Shown here: positions 16,674 through 27,492 of the stretch, in pieces
How positions within the stretch are numbered: the first letter of the stretch is position 1
Layout of the letters: the number at the start of each line of letters is the position of its first letter
From: a virus
Length of the DNA: 64,000 nt
Reading direction: 5' to 3' (one strand)
IMG/VR virus record: IMGVR_UViG_3300008339_000021
Coordinates: 1-64,000 of that record
The notes under the pieces: model-generated
What the model was told of the DNA's origin: nothing
What the model saw: only the letters and a program-made list of their open reading frames with translations
Database searches by the model: none
Program-made: the position numbers and the translations under genes

Positions 16674-19600
16674 TACATACAATTTAATGGGTTATTCTCT
16701 CCTTCAAATTTAGCTAATATTTCTGCATCTGTTACAGGTTGATATTTGGCTACCTCTGAACTTACTTCTTTTGCAAACTCCGATCCTGGGTTAAGATATT
16801 GGAATTCTTCAAAAAGTCTTCTACTTAAATATACAAATAATTCTTTTGGCATCAAAGCAGGATCTCCATATCCATTAATAGAAAATGCAACTTTACCTCC
16901 TTTTTCTATTACTTGATTGATTTCTGCAATAGCAAGTTCTATATCAGCTATCCTATTATCATAGTACTTTTTATCTAGAGTAGAGAAAGCATCGGATACC
17001 TTATCTAAACCAGTTACTATACCTACAGAAGAACTATTAGCTATTTTTTTAAGTAGCACTTGCCCTTTAAGCTTTCTTTTATTAAACTCTTCAGGTGTCA
17101 TTTTTTCATATGCTTCTTTTTGTGCTAAGCTTAATTGATAGATAAATGTAATGTCTTGATTATTATCAACTATATACTGGTATGCTTTTTCACTTCCAGA
17201 AAGATCATTGTATACAAATACATTAGCACTAATAGTTGGTATAAGATTTTTTCTTTCTACCAGCCTTTCTGCATTTTCTATGTCTTCAGCTGTTATTGTT
17301 TCTGAATCTGGAATTTTTGAAAGTACATACTGTGTATCTATAGATTTCTGAACATCTAGTCCTGTCAAATAATTTTTAAATCTATACTTGTCTCTATTTG
17401 TTTTACTGTTAACTTGTTCAAACTTATTTTTAAAATCAACAAGCATTTTAAGTTTTACAGGAGATTCTAAGAACTTAGCAGTCTCATCATTCATTACATC
17501 AATAAACTTATCAAAGTCAGTTAAGCTTAGGAAGTTGTATTTACTTTTATTAGTACCTGATTGCAGCATTGCAATGTATGTAATCTTTGCAAAGAAGTCA
17601 CTAATTCTATCATTCTCATCTTTATCTTCAACCTTTTTTACAGCCCTATTTGAAAGCTCTTCAAAATTTCTTGAATATAAATTAGACTTAAATGATGTCA
17701 TGTCTTTATCATCTATATAAAGATTAAACATTGTCTTAGATTGATTAGTATCTATTACTATTCTAGATAGTACAGGATAATTATCAAAAAGCTCAGTTCT
17801 GTATTGAGTCTTAAGCCTTTCTAATCTAACAGCATATGCATTTTCTTTATCATTAAATAAATGATATGGATTCAATGTGTTATCTAAAGCTCTACTTGCT
17901 ATAATTTTTTCATAAGTGTATCTTCTATTTTCTGTTTCCACACCTCTTACACTAGTCTTTTTTACATTTTCAAGTTCTTTTTTAAACTCTTGTGTTTTTA
18001 CAACTTCATCAAAAGGCATAACATGTCTTAGATACTCTCTTTCTACAACAAATCTGATATATTCTTCTTTGTTAGAAGCTACATTACTTCCAAAATGACC
18101 TGGCTCAAGAGCATATAATCCTCTATCCTCATAACTATTTTTAGCTTCACTTCCTCTTAGATAAGACTTGTCAAAGAATTCTTTTTCAATTTGAACTCTA
18201 TCAACCACCATAGTTGGCCCACCAGCTGTATCTACAACCCGTGCACCAAACTTAAGTCCTGCAGCAGGTGTAATTTTAATATTGTCACTTAGGGCATAAG
18301 AGCTATATTCTTTTCCAAGACTATATTTTCTTAGTGTATTTTGGAACAAATAACTTAAAATATCATTTCTAAATACAACTGGGAATATATCACGATAGTT
18401 ATATCCAAATGCAGCTTTTAAAATTTCTGCATTTTTAAAATCAGAAACATAAGATTGTATATAATCTTGTATGTCTTCATCATATCTAAACTTGAATAAT
18501 GGTTTTGCTAAACCTTTAACAAGTTTTGAATTAAAGAAAGAACTAATAATTGAATCATTAATCATTCCTAACCTTAGATCTTGATCTATTTTAGTATTTA
18601 GTGCTAAAGCCTCAATATTAGATTCAGCTTGAATAGCTTGTCCTACATCAGTGTTAAGAGCTGTATCAGGATTAGAAGCCATCTTTAATGCTGTGATTCC
18701 TTCAATTTGTTTTTCTATAGTAAGATAATGCAAGAACATTGTTCTTGATAAGTCACTACTAGCTTTTTCAGGATTATTTTTACTTTCTGTGATTAGATTA
18801 AGCATTTCTTCTTTAGTGAAATGTTTGTTATCTTCACTTCTGTTTTTAAAATATTCATCCATCATATTCTTACCAACAGTATATCTTACTTGGTCATCTG
18901 CAAGAAAGTTCTTAAAGTTTTTAGATATAACATTGCTGGCTGCTTTGAAAGATACTCCTAAATATCCTGGGTCTCTTCTTAATGGTTCTGCAAATGTACT
19001 TTGTGCAAGTCTCTTTTCTTTTACATAGTCCCTAACAAGTGGTTGTGATACAAAGTAAACTGCTTCTTCTACTGGTACTCCTGTCTTAAGTAAGTAAAGT
19101 AGTATAGGTGCAACTTCATAGTTACCCTGCACAAAGAATATCCAAGCATCTTTTTCAACATCCACCCAACCGTTTATTAATTGGGATATAACATCAGCTA
19201 TTTTATTTACACCATCAACATCATACTGATTAGACAATGATATAACATCTTGTCCATTCTTTTTTGTTGTGTGATGTCTTAAACCTAAGAATGATATTCT
19301 ATTCATTTCTTCATCACTGTGTTTATACACAGGAGGCATTGTTGCTCCTAATGAATTAAATATAACATTGAATGTATTTTCAATAGCACCAAGTCCTAAT
19401 GTCTTCTTACCAACAACATTTGATTCATGTTTGTATAAGTTATAACCTACTTCAAAGATTCTTGTTGGACTAATAACTTCTTTTTGCTTACCACTTTTAT
19501 CTGGAGCTGAAAGATTTGGTACAAGGTTTCCATCTTTATCTTTAGTCATCATATTTTGTAATGGACTATAATCCATTACTGATTGTGCTAATCTATCTGC

Positions 19601-22600
19601 TATAGGTTTAACAAGATAAGTTCCGTTAGGAGTTGTAAGAGATACAAAATTTTCTGGTAATTCAAGAATACTTCTTATGTCATTGATCAGTGCATTCTCA
19701 AGACCAGCCTTTTGCATAGCATACATCTGCTGCTTAGTCATATCATATTTTGCTGGATCTTTGAGTGCATTATAGAATTCCTCTGCATTTTCAAACATTG
19801 TCTGTTTAACATTGCCATCAGAATCAATGTTATTCATGAATATAGATAACTTATCAATATCAAAGTCAGCTCCTGATTTAGCAACTATTTCTGCTGGAGG
19901 AATGATAATATTACCAGCTTCTGCTGGAAGGAAGTGATATACTTCCATAAATTCCATAGAGTTCAAACCCTGTACTGGAATCCTAACTCCAACCATAGTT
20001 ATTGCTTTTCTGTTATTTTTATCATTTGCATCTAACCATTCATCATCTTTGATAGCTTCATTAAGTCTATCAATAGTTCCTATTGGTTCACCTTTGTATT
20101 CTAGATTTAATAAACTCTCATAATCACCTTGAAGAGATATGGCAACTTTCATTGCTGTAGTTTTACCATCAGCTCCTCTATGATATGTAGGTAAAAAGTT
20201 AGAGCCCATATATTTTTTAACTGCAGTTTCCCGTGCAGCAGGACTCATCTTATCTAAATCAATTGGCAACTCAAATAAACCATCATAGAAAGCAGATGAT
20301 TTCTGTACTAATGGTTCTCCCTTAACTTTTTGTTTAATTATTCTTTTATTGATCAATGACAATAAAAGTTTTTCAATCTTCACAGCCTCTGGGTGTAGAG
20401 ATAAGTCAAATCTTAAATCTCCCTCATCAGTTACATCAATGATGTCTATTAGATTGTCACTATATACATCATCTCTTGTAAGAGTATCCCGAATCATTTT
20501 TGCAAGCTTTGCAATACTGTCTTTATTTACTGGAATAAATTCTCCACTTTCAGTTTCTTCAAACCCTAGTTCATCAACTAATTCATTTTTAAGTAACTCA
20601 GTATACTCAGATACCCTGTTTACATAGTTTTCAATTAGCTTAGTATGTTTTTTTATGGTTATTTGACCATTTTCATACATTCCTTCTAATACTAACTTTC
20701 TTAACTGAGTTGAGAATATTGATTTTTGTTTATACTTTGAGTTTACTTCAGTTTGATTTTTAAGGTATTCTGCAAAAATTACATTCTTGGTTAATGTAAC
20801 TGAGGTATCTATATTTCCATTTTTGTCCACAATGTTATCACCTGAACCAAAATGTCCTACCTTTTCACCAGATTCCATTAATACATAATCAATACCTTGT
20901 TTCATCATCATGTCATGAATCTGACCCAATCTAGTATTGGCAGTATGCACTGTAGGAATCAATGGAGCTAATGAAAATTTATGAAAAGATGTTAATGGTA
21001 ATCCAGAAACTTTAATGTTACCATAGTACTGTAATTTATATGGTGGAAAGTATTCTCTAATTTCAGAAGCTGTAATTGTTTCATTATTTACAATTCTTTT
21101 ATATAAGTTTTCCTGTTGAGTAGTCCAGTTACCTTCTAGATTTTTTAACATCTTATATGCTTCAAATCCTATCCAACCTTGACCATCAGCAATTTTCATA
21201 TCACTGTAGTCTTTAAGAACTATTGTTGCAAGTTCTTTTGCAAGTCTTTCTGCTTCAGCTTTAGATTTACCAGCTTTTAAATACCTTTGTGTATAATCTT
21301 TAACGTGAGCATCATAGTATTCTGACTTATATTTAGATTCCCCTATCTCTTCTTCTTTTATAATAGCTGTGTTAAGTGTACCATCATATGGTCTAAATTC
21401 ATAATTATATTTTTCAGCATAAAGTCTTTCATACATAGGGCTGTTGATATACATCCTTGCTCTATAATCTGCACGGAATCCTCTACCACCAGAACCTAAA
21501 CCAGCATTTCTCTTATGGAACTCTTCTTTGTCATGGTTATACTGTACTGTATCTCCATATGCCAAAATGGTTGTTTCAAAGTTATGTATCCAATAGTTAT
21601 AGGTGTATGCTTTAACTAGCATTTTATCTACTTGATCTTTACTAAGTTCTTCAGAAGATACCATATCATATAAACTTTGGTCTATATATCTAGCATCTTC
21701 TAATCTACTGTAGTTTTGTTGTGTTTGAGCATTAAAATATTGAATGACATCATTTTTAATTTTTCTTCTTAATTCAGGATTCTCATTAACAATATCTTTA
21801 AGATTAAAATCTTCAGGATTAAAATAACCAGTCTCTAATGCATCTTCCATAGTTTTATCTATCAATGCATATAGATCACCTTGTACTTCAGCAGATAAGA
21901 CATCATCAAATGCTGTAAATGCTTCACCGGCTTTTACAGTTTGACCATTATCTTTTCTTACTACATTTCTATTATAGGCTGAAAATTTTCCAAAGTATTC
22001 TTTATTTGATTTGAATCTGTAAATCCTACCAGCTTCTGCTGCAATGTAACCAAGTAACACATTAAATGCTTCTGACTCTCCTAGATTATTATTTGCTGTA
22101 GTATTACTTGGACTAAATGCCATGATATCTACATAAAGATTGGTGAGTTTTTTGCTTGAATAAGTATTTACTTTCTTAGCTCTTAAGTTCATTGCTGTTT
22201 GCTTAGAAGCATGTCTCATGAACTCCACAACACCTGATTGTAGCATTGTATGCATTTCCTGTAAGAACTTACTTGTTACATCTGTATTTGCAGTTGATGT
22301 TCCAGTAGTTTCATTATTCTCTCTATCAATAATTTGAGTACCTCCAATATTTTCTAATAACAATTCAGCACCTGGAAACTTTTCACCATAGTTTGGTGAC
22401 ATTGGATTTAAATCAAAAATAGAATTTAATACTACAGAAAATGCTGAAGAAGGATTATTCTCTTCAGACAACCATCTCATGTGTTGGAATCTACCATTTG
22501 GATCAGCTTCTTTCATAGTAAGCTGTTGCCAAGAAGAAGCTTTATTTATTGAAGTTACAATTCTTGTTACTGTATTATCTAAGAACTGTTCCCATACTCT

Positions 22601-25600
22601 ATTCTTTTCAGGAGTTAATACACTGTAGTTTGAGTATCCATCTGAAAATCTATTTTGTAATTGTGCAAGTGTTGTAATTTTAGATCTAACATCTCTTGCT
22701 TTTCCTCCAGCAGCATCAACTATTGCTTTTGGCATTTCATTCATCAAATAATATAGAGGCTGTCTTTTAAAATCCTCTGCTGCAGCCATTAGTCCAATAT
22801 CATTGGACTTACTAGCTAAGTATACTAATCTTACATTATCATATATAAAATCAATATTGTATCTAGAAGCAAATGGTTTTTCTTTATTTCTAACAACATT
22901 TCTAATATCAGCACTTGTCATATCTAATTGGATACCAAGAGCTGCAAGAAACTCACCTGCTTTGTTAGGATTAAGCTTTTTGTCTAATGTAAATTCTTTA
23001 ATAACCTCATTAACATTTAAGTAATTGTTTCCACCATCCTTTTCAATAAATCTGTTGGTAACAGAATCAGCAACATTAAAGTTTGTTGTCCAATCATTAA
23101 TGATTCTATAAATATCAAAGTTAGCTGCAGCAAGTCTAGCTTCATAGATTGATTTCTCTGGTATTCTTTTACCATCAATTTGTTTAGCTTTCTCTATAAC
23201 AGTTTTATTTATATTTAATTGAATAAATGGAATAACCGGCTTCTTAAGATCTTGCCAGAAATTAGTTTCTGATTTAAACTCTGTGTTATTATTATAAGCT
23301 AAAGGTCCAAATTGATATGGGTTTGGTAATATTTCAAGAACTTGAATAAACTCAGGATAATTTTCAATTGAGTTTTTCATTCTATCATACATATCAAGAA
23401 AATCCATAGAGCCCTGTAAAGTTCTTGCTAATCTAGCCCACATTACATCTACTGGTTCTAGCATTGGAAGACCAAAGTCATCTGTTTTTACAGAGTAGGT
23501 TTTAACTCCATTTTCATTTTCTTCAATTAAATAATCCCCATTCTCATCTCTATTAAGTTGGTAGATTCCAGAAAGCATCATCATTGTATCATCAGTTGCT
23601 AACTGTTTAGCAGAAATAGAATTACCTTCTTCTGTTTTAAATAAAGCTACTGTAGCATCTTCTGTATCATCATTATAGGCATCTTTCAAAATATTAAATC
23701 TTGATCTTTGCATGTGAAATGCAACTACACCTTTATCTGTTTTTTTACTTAATGCCTCATCAACAACACCATAATTTTCCACTGCTTTCATCAAAAGATC
23801 AAGCTTTGCCATCTCTTTTTGTTCAGCTACAAAATCAGGATTTTTATTTGTGGGGTCTGCATTTGCAATAGCAATACTTTGTGCAACTTCTATTTGATTA
23901 TCAAGTAAAACATTTAACTGTTTTTCTATATTACTATAAAGTTTTTGTCTATTAGTTATATCACTTAAAAGTCTTACTGCTCCACTTGTTGTACCGTATG
24001 TAGTATTATATTTATAGAAGGTTCTAGCCATTAATGAATCCATAAGATCCACAATCTTATTAGACTGAACATCAGTAATTTCAGTAAAGTCTTTGCCAGT
24101 ACTTGTGATTGGTTGTATTGTTTTCTTTGCACTATTCAATCTTTGAAAACCAGGCATTAAGTTATGCTCAGCATTTTCAGTATCAACTGTAAAGTTTCCG
24201 GTATAAAGATTATTATAATATTCTTTTACCATTGGTATATCATACAATCTTGTTACATCTCTCTTAGTTGTTTTACCAAAGAAGAAATCAATAATCTTTT
24301 TGATTTTATTAAATATGGTCTGAATAATACCAGATTGTTTTTTACCATTTACAGCATAGTCAATAAAGTCTTCAGCTAAATCTTCTTCAATTTCTATAAA
24401 TTCTTTATTGGCCCATTTATCAAATGTTCTAATATGGTTATATAATGCTGTCTTTTCTTCTATTGTTAGAACCAACTGAGAGAATGCATGCCATGCTTCG
24501 TGATATAAAGTAATTGGTTGGGCATCTCCATATAGTTCTATTCTTGCTGCAAATCCTTCTTCTCTAAGTTTATTTGCTGCATCAGATAAAAGAGATCCTG
24601 CAGAAAGAAATGTACCATATGCTGAAGAGTTAAATACAAGAGCCAGTCTTTCAACATCTACAACACCTTTTAAAGGGGACTTATCAAACCATGCATTTAC
24701 ATCTTCCCAAGCTCTAGCACTTCCATAGAGTTGATTCATAACAGAAGCAGCTCTTTTATTTCTATCCATACCTGGAAGATCAGGTATTAAATCAGTACCA
24801 TTTAGTAAATCATCTATAGAAATTTTATTAATTTTTCTATCTTGAACTTTTTGTTGCTCTACTGTTTTAGCTGGTATAGTTGGTTTAGCAGGGACAACAG
24901 TTGATGTATCCACTGGTTGAGTAACTTTATTTGCAGCTTTCTTATAAGTTTTAGTTGACTTGCTAAGAAATCTAGATAGAAAATCTGCTTTAGTATTCTT
25001 AGTTGATTTTGAACCTGAAGCTAAATATGGAGCTTGAGTTCTTAATGCATAACCTGTAAATGCTCTAATCTTAACTGGTATACCTAATTTTTTTGCTGCT
25101 TTGATTGAAGCTTCAGCAATACCGGTTTGACCATTACTAATGATCTTAGATATTGGATAATCCTTTACAACCTCTTTTAAGATATTATAAATATACTTAT
25201 CTATTTCTGCTTGAGTGTAACCATCTTTAGCAAGCTGTGCAATATCATTACCAACAATATTTACAACATTACCTTTCATTTTAGAAAGGTTACTTACCAT
25301 TAAATCAATAGCATTTTGTGGAGGAATTAAATTTTTTGGAGCTTCACTTTTAGAACCAATTTTTAATCCATACCATTTGTTTACTGCACCAGCTCTTTGT
25401 TGTACTAATTTTTCATCAGGAGTAGTAAACTTTGTTCCTAATCCAAATACTACATCTGCTTCATTTATATTTGCTACAAGAGTTTTATCATTTGGAAGAG
25501 TAGATTGTTTAGTTTCTATTGTAAACTTTACTCCTTCTTCTTCCTCTTCTTCAACTTCTTCTTTTTTAACTTCATCTTGAGTACCATTATCTACATCATC

Positions 25601-27490
25601 AGAAGTTAAATTACTTTCTTTTGGTATACCTATATCAATCTGTTCATCCATTGGAGTTTCTAAATCTATAGGGACAGCAAATTCTAAATAAGCATTGACT
25701 CCAGCAAAATAACCAACATCACCTATTGTATAATCTACTTTAGCAAGAGGCTTAATAAAACCAAAATAATCTTTTTGTACTTCTTTTATTATTTCTATGC
25801 CATCTTTATTTTGATTGATTTCATAGTCAGTAAATCTTACACCTTTTTGTATTGCACCATCCTCTGCAAATGATTTCATGTAACTCATACTAGCAGGATA
25901 ACTAATTTGAGTTCCATCATTTTTAGTTATAACTTTTACTTTTTTAAGATGATTGCTAATTATACTTGCCGCATCATCTTTTTCTAAATCAACAACAGTT
26001 GATTCTCCAGTTAATGGATCTTTTATAGTTACAGAAAGTTGATTAACACCTAATACTTCATTTATTTCAACATTAATATTATTTGTCTCAACTCTATTAG
26101 ATAAAAAAGTATTGTAGTATTCCAGCTTTGCTTGTGGACTTAATGGTTCTCCATTTAATAATCCTTTAGTTGCTAGTATTTTACCTAGGTTGTCTGCAAG
26201 AGATTCTGGCATGTCCATTTTTTGCAAATAAATTTGACTATTAACAGCAACACCAGCACTGAATTTGTTTACCATGAAAAAACTATAACCCTCTTTTACA
26301 CCAGAGTCATAAGTATAGATCATAGACAAATCATCAGCAAAATTTGTATTAGATATTAATTCAGATTTACGTTCTACAATACCAAAGCTTCCACCTGTAA
26401 TAGGTAATAAGACAGGTTCAGTACTTGTACTAAGTCTATCATTTAGCCTTAGTAGATCATTCATTTTTTGTTTTTGTGTATTCTTTATTTTATTTAGGAT
26501 ATCTTGTCTCTCTTGTTCACCATACAAGTTACCTTCTGCAATACCTTCTTTAATTTCTCTTGCAGCTAATGTCTCAGCAGGTATTAATGTATATAAGAAA
26601 CCAGATCTATTTCCTAAATATAATTTGCCACCTTGATTAACAACTGGTCTAATGTACTGGTATACAATTCTACCACCTGTTTCTACAATATTACTATTCT
26701 CATCAAATCTAATTGGATTACCTTTTGCATCAGAGATGATGGCAATATTAATATCATAAGTTCTATTCTTACTTAAGAAAGTCTTATCATAGTTAGTTAA
26801 ATCATCAGGATTCAAATCTCTAATGTTCTGAGCTCTAAGCATGATTGCTTTGTCCCCTAACATTACATTATCATTTATATCCTTTTTCTTAGCTTGTACT
26901 ACTGCAGTTTTAACTACTTCAAAAAATAATTTTTTATCCTGGTCTTCTTGATTTCTTTCCTCCTCCGTCATCTTATCAGGATTTTTTGCAATAGCAACAT
27001 TATCAGATGTTTTATCTGGATAATCTACTTTTGCTTTTTCCTGCACAGCTGACCAATTTGGTTGTGCATTATTATCATTATTTTGTACTACATTCTTAGA
27101 AGTCTTATTGCTCTCTTTAATTTTTTTATCAACGTCTTTCTTTGTTTTTGTAGTAGTTTTTGGAGTAACAAACTTTAATACATTTTTAGGATCTTCAAAT
27201 TCCAATGATAAGTCTTGTAAATAGTCAAAACTTAAACCAGCATCTTGTCTTAAATACTTTTTAATTTCAAGATCATTCTTAACTAAATCTAATATATCAG
27301 GAACAGCTTGTGCATAAAGAAGACCATTTGGTTCATCTTTAAATTCTTCATAGATCTCTCTAATGAATTTATCTAATGCTTTATTATCAAATTTACCTAG
27401 TTTAGGATCATTCATCCTATCAAGTATTTCTCCACGGACTATTGTATATAAAGCACTTATATCATTTTCAGTATAGAGTTGACAAGCCAT
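16673..27490 (-). CDS. Giant virion RNA polymerase, crAss type, with extra domains
   Basis: 3605 residues. The key sign is D2542-F-D2544-I-D2546, preceded by a double-psi beta-barrel-like stretch (VRIPVQGLNSMEF...PAEIVAKSGA). This is the catalytic metal-binding motif of the single-chain crAss RNA polymerases such as gp66 of phage phi14:2, which are packaged in the virion and transcribe early genes. It is much longer than gp66 because of N-terminal additions: a MoCo-carrier/SLOG-like domain around 690-815 (ISNGQTGIAEASIKAAKKLG near 781) and a zincin-like HEAWH at 997-1001 (LYHEAWHAF). The C-terminal ~60 residues (FSINGYGDPALMPKELFVYL) form another small conserved-looking unit. It starts 2 bases after the 2285-aa gene and its stop overlaps the next ATG. 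Polymerase identity is strong; activities of the added domains are inferred. Confidence 0.93.
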   Translation of the reverse strand: MACQLYTENDISALYTIVRGEILDRMNDPKLGKFDNKALDKFIREIYEEFKDEPNGLLYAQAVPDILDLVKNDLEIKKYLRQDAGLSFDYLQDLSLEFEDPKNVLKFVTPKTTTKTKKDVDKKIKESNKTSKNVVQNNDNNAQPNWSAVQEKAKVDYPDKTSDNVAIAKNPDKMTEEERNQEDQDKKLFFEVVKTAVVQAKKKDINDNVMLGDKAIMLRAQNIRDLNPDDLTNYDKTFLSKNRTYDINIAIISDAKGNPIRFDENSNIVETGGRIVYQYIRPVVNQGGKLYLGNRSGFLYTLIPAETLAAREIKEGIAEGNLYGEQERQDILNKIKNTQKQKMNDLLRLNDRLSTSTEPVLLPITGGSFGIVERKSELISNTNFADDLSMIYTYDSGVKEGYSFFMVNKFSAGVAVNSQIYLQKMDMPESLADNLGKILATKGLLNGEPLSPQAKLEYYNTFLSNRVETNNINVEINEVLGVNQLSVTIKDPLTGESTVVDLEKDDAASIISNHLKKVKVITKNDGTQISYPASMSYMKSFAEDGAIQKGVRFTDYEINQNKDGIEIIKEVQKDYFGFIKPLAKVDYTIGDVGYFAGVNAYLEFAVPIDLETPMDEQIDIGIPKESNLTSDDVDNGTQDEVKKEEVEEEEEEGVKFTIETKQSTLPNDKTLVANINEADVVFGLGTKFTTPDEKLVQQRAGAVNKWYGLKIGSKSEAPKNLIPPQNAIDLMVSNLSKMKGNVVNIVGNDIAQLAKDGYTQAEIDKYIYNILKEVVKDYPISKIISNGQTGIAEASIKAAKKLGIPVKIRAFTGYALRTQAPYLASGSKSTKNTKADFLSRFLSKSTKTYKKAANKVTQPVDTSTVVPAKPTIPAKTVEQQKVQDRKINKISIDDLLNGTDLIPDLPGMDRNKRAASVMNQLYGSARAWEDVNAWFDKSPLKGVVDVERLALVFNSSAYGTFLSAGSLLSDAANKLREEGFAARIELYGDAQPITLYHEAWHAFSQLVLTIEEKTALYNHIRTFDKWANKEFIEIEEDLAEDFIDYAVNGKKQSGIIQTIFNKIKKIIDFFFGKTTKRDVTRLYDIPMVKEYYNNLYTGNFTVDTENAEHNLMPGFQRLNSAKKTIQPITSTGKDFTEITDVQSNKIVDLMDSLMARTFYKYNTTYGTTSGAVRLLSDITNRQKLYSNIEKQLNVLLDNQIEVAQSIAIANADPTNKNPDFVAEQKEMAKLDLLMKAVENYGVVDEALSKKTDKGVVAFHMQRSRFNILKDAYNDDTEDATVALFKTEEGNSISAKQLATDDTMMMLSGIYQLNRDENGDYLIEENENGVKTYSVKTDDFGLPMLEPVDVMWARLARTLQGSMDFLDMYDRMKNSIENYPEFIQVLEILPNPYQFGPLAYNNNTEFKSETNFWQDLKKPVIPFIQLNINKTVIEKAKQIDGKRIPEKSIYEARLAAANFDIYRIINDWTTNFNVADSVTNRFIEKDGGNNYLNVNEVIKEFTLDKKLNPNKAGEFLAALGIQLDMTSADIRNVVRNKEKPFASRYNIDFIYDNVRLVYLASKSNDIGLMAAAEDFKRQPLYYLMNEMPKAIVDAAGGKARDVRSKITTLAQLQNRFSDGYSNYSVLTPEKNRVWEQFLDNTVTRIVTSINKASSWQQLTMKEADPNGRFQHMRWLSEENNPSSAFSVVLNSIFDLNPMSPNYGEKFPGAELLLENIGGTQIIDRENNETTGTSTANTDVTSKFLQEMHTMLQSGVVEFMRHASKQTAMNLRAKKVNTYSSKKLTNLYVDIMAFSPSNTTANNNLGESEAFNVLLGYIAAEAGRIYRFKSNKEYFGKFSAYNRNVVRKDNGQTVKAGEAFTAFDDVLSAEVQGDLYALIDKTMEDALETGYFNPEDFNLKDIVNENPELRRKIKNDVIQYFNAQTQQNYSRLEDARYIDQSLYDMVSSEELSKDQVDKMLVKAYTYNYWIHNFETTILAYGDTVQYNHDKEEFHKRNAGLGSGGRGFRADYRARMYINSPMYERLYAEKYNYEFRPYDGTLNTAIIKEEEIGESKYKSEYYDAHVKDYTQRYLKAGKSKAEAERLAKELATIVLKDYSDMKIADGQGWIGFEAYKMLKNLEGNWTTQQENLYKRIVNNETITASEIREYFPPYKLQYYGNIKVSGLPLTSFHKFSLAPLIPTVHTANTRLGQIHDMMMKQGIDYVLMESGEKVGHFGSGDNIVDKNGNIDTSVTLTKNVIFAEYLKNQTEVNSKYKQKSIFSTQLRKLVLEGMYENGQITIKKHTKLIENYVNRVSEYTELLKNELVDELGFEETESGEFIPVNKDSIAKLAKMIRDTLTRDDVYSDNLIDIIDVTDEGDLRFDLSLHPEAVKIEKLLLSLINKRIIKQKVKGEPLVQKSSAFYDGLFELPIDLDKMSPAARETAVKKYMGSNFLPTYHRGADGKTTAMKVAISLQGDYESLLNLEYKGEPIGTIDRLNEAIKDDEWLDANDKNNRKAITMVGVRIPVQGLNSMEFMEVYHFLPAEAGNIIIPPAEIVAKSGADFDIDKLSIFMNNIDSDGNVKQTMFENAEEFYNALKDPAKYDMTKQQMYAMQKAGLENALINDIRSILELPENFVSLTTPNGTYLVKPIADRLAQSVMDYSPLQNMMTKDKDGNLVPNLSAPDKSGKQKEVISPTRIFEVGYNLYKHESNVVGKKTLGLGAIENTFNVIFNSLGATMPPVYKHSDEEMNRISFLGLRHHTTKKNGQDVISLSNQYDVDGVNKIADVISQLINGWVDVEKDAWIFFVQGNYEVAPILLYLLKTGVPVEEAVYFVSQPLVRDYVKEKRLAQSTFAEPLRRDPGYLGVSFKAASNVISKNFKNFLADDQVRYTVGKNMMDEYFKNRSEDNKHFTKEEMLNLITESKNNPEKASSDLSRTMFLHYLTIEKQIEGITALKMASNPDTALNTDVGQAIQAESNIEALALNTKIDQDLRLGMINDSIISSFFNSKLVKGLAKPLFKFRYDEDIQDYIQSYVSDFKNAEILKAAFGYNYRDIFPVVFRNDILSYLFQNTLRKYSLGKEYSSYALSDNIKITPAAGLKFGARVVDTAGGPTMVVDRVQIEKEFFDKSYLRGSEAKNSYEDRGLYALEPGHFGSNVASNKEEYIRFVVEREYLRHVMPFDEVVKTQEFKKELENVKKTSVRGVETENRRYTYEKIIASRALDNTLNPYHLFNDKENAYAVRLERLKTQYRTELFDNYPVLSRIVIDTNQSKTMFNLYIDDKDMTSFKSNLYSRNFEELSNRAVKKVEDKDENDRISDFFAKITYIAMLQSGTNKSKYNFLSLTDFDKFIDVMNDETAKFLESPVKLKMLVDFKNKFEQVNSKTNRDKYRFKNYLTGLDVQKSIDTQYVLSKIPDSETITAEDIENAERLVERKNLIPTISANVFVYNDLSGSEKAYQYIVDNNQDITFIYQLSLAQKEAYEKMTPEEFNKRKLKGQVLLKKIANSSSVGIVTGLDKVSDAFSTLDKKYYDNRIADIELAIAEINQVIEKGGKVAFSINGYGDPALMPKELFVYLSRRLFEEFQYLNPGSEFAKEVSSEVAKYQPVTDAEILAKFEGENNPLNCM

Positions 27491-27492
27491 TT

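Noticed and set aside
16674-16682. TTG start at 16682 for the 2540-aa gene
   Set aside because: The ATG overlapping the upstream stop (TAATG) matches the junction style at 52530, 54158 and 60728, so it is preferred.
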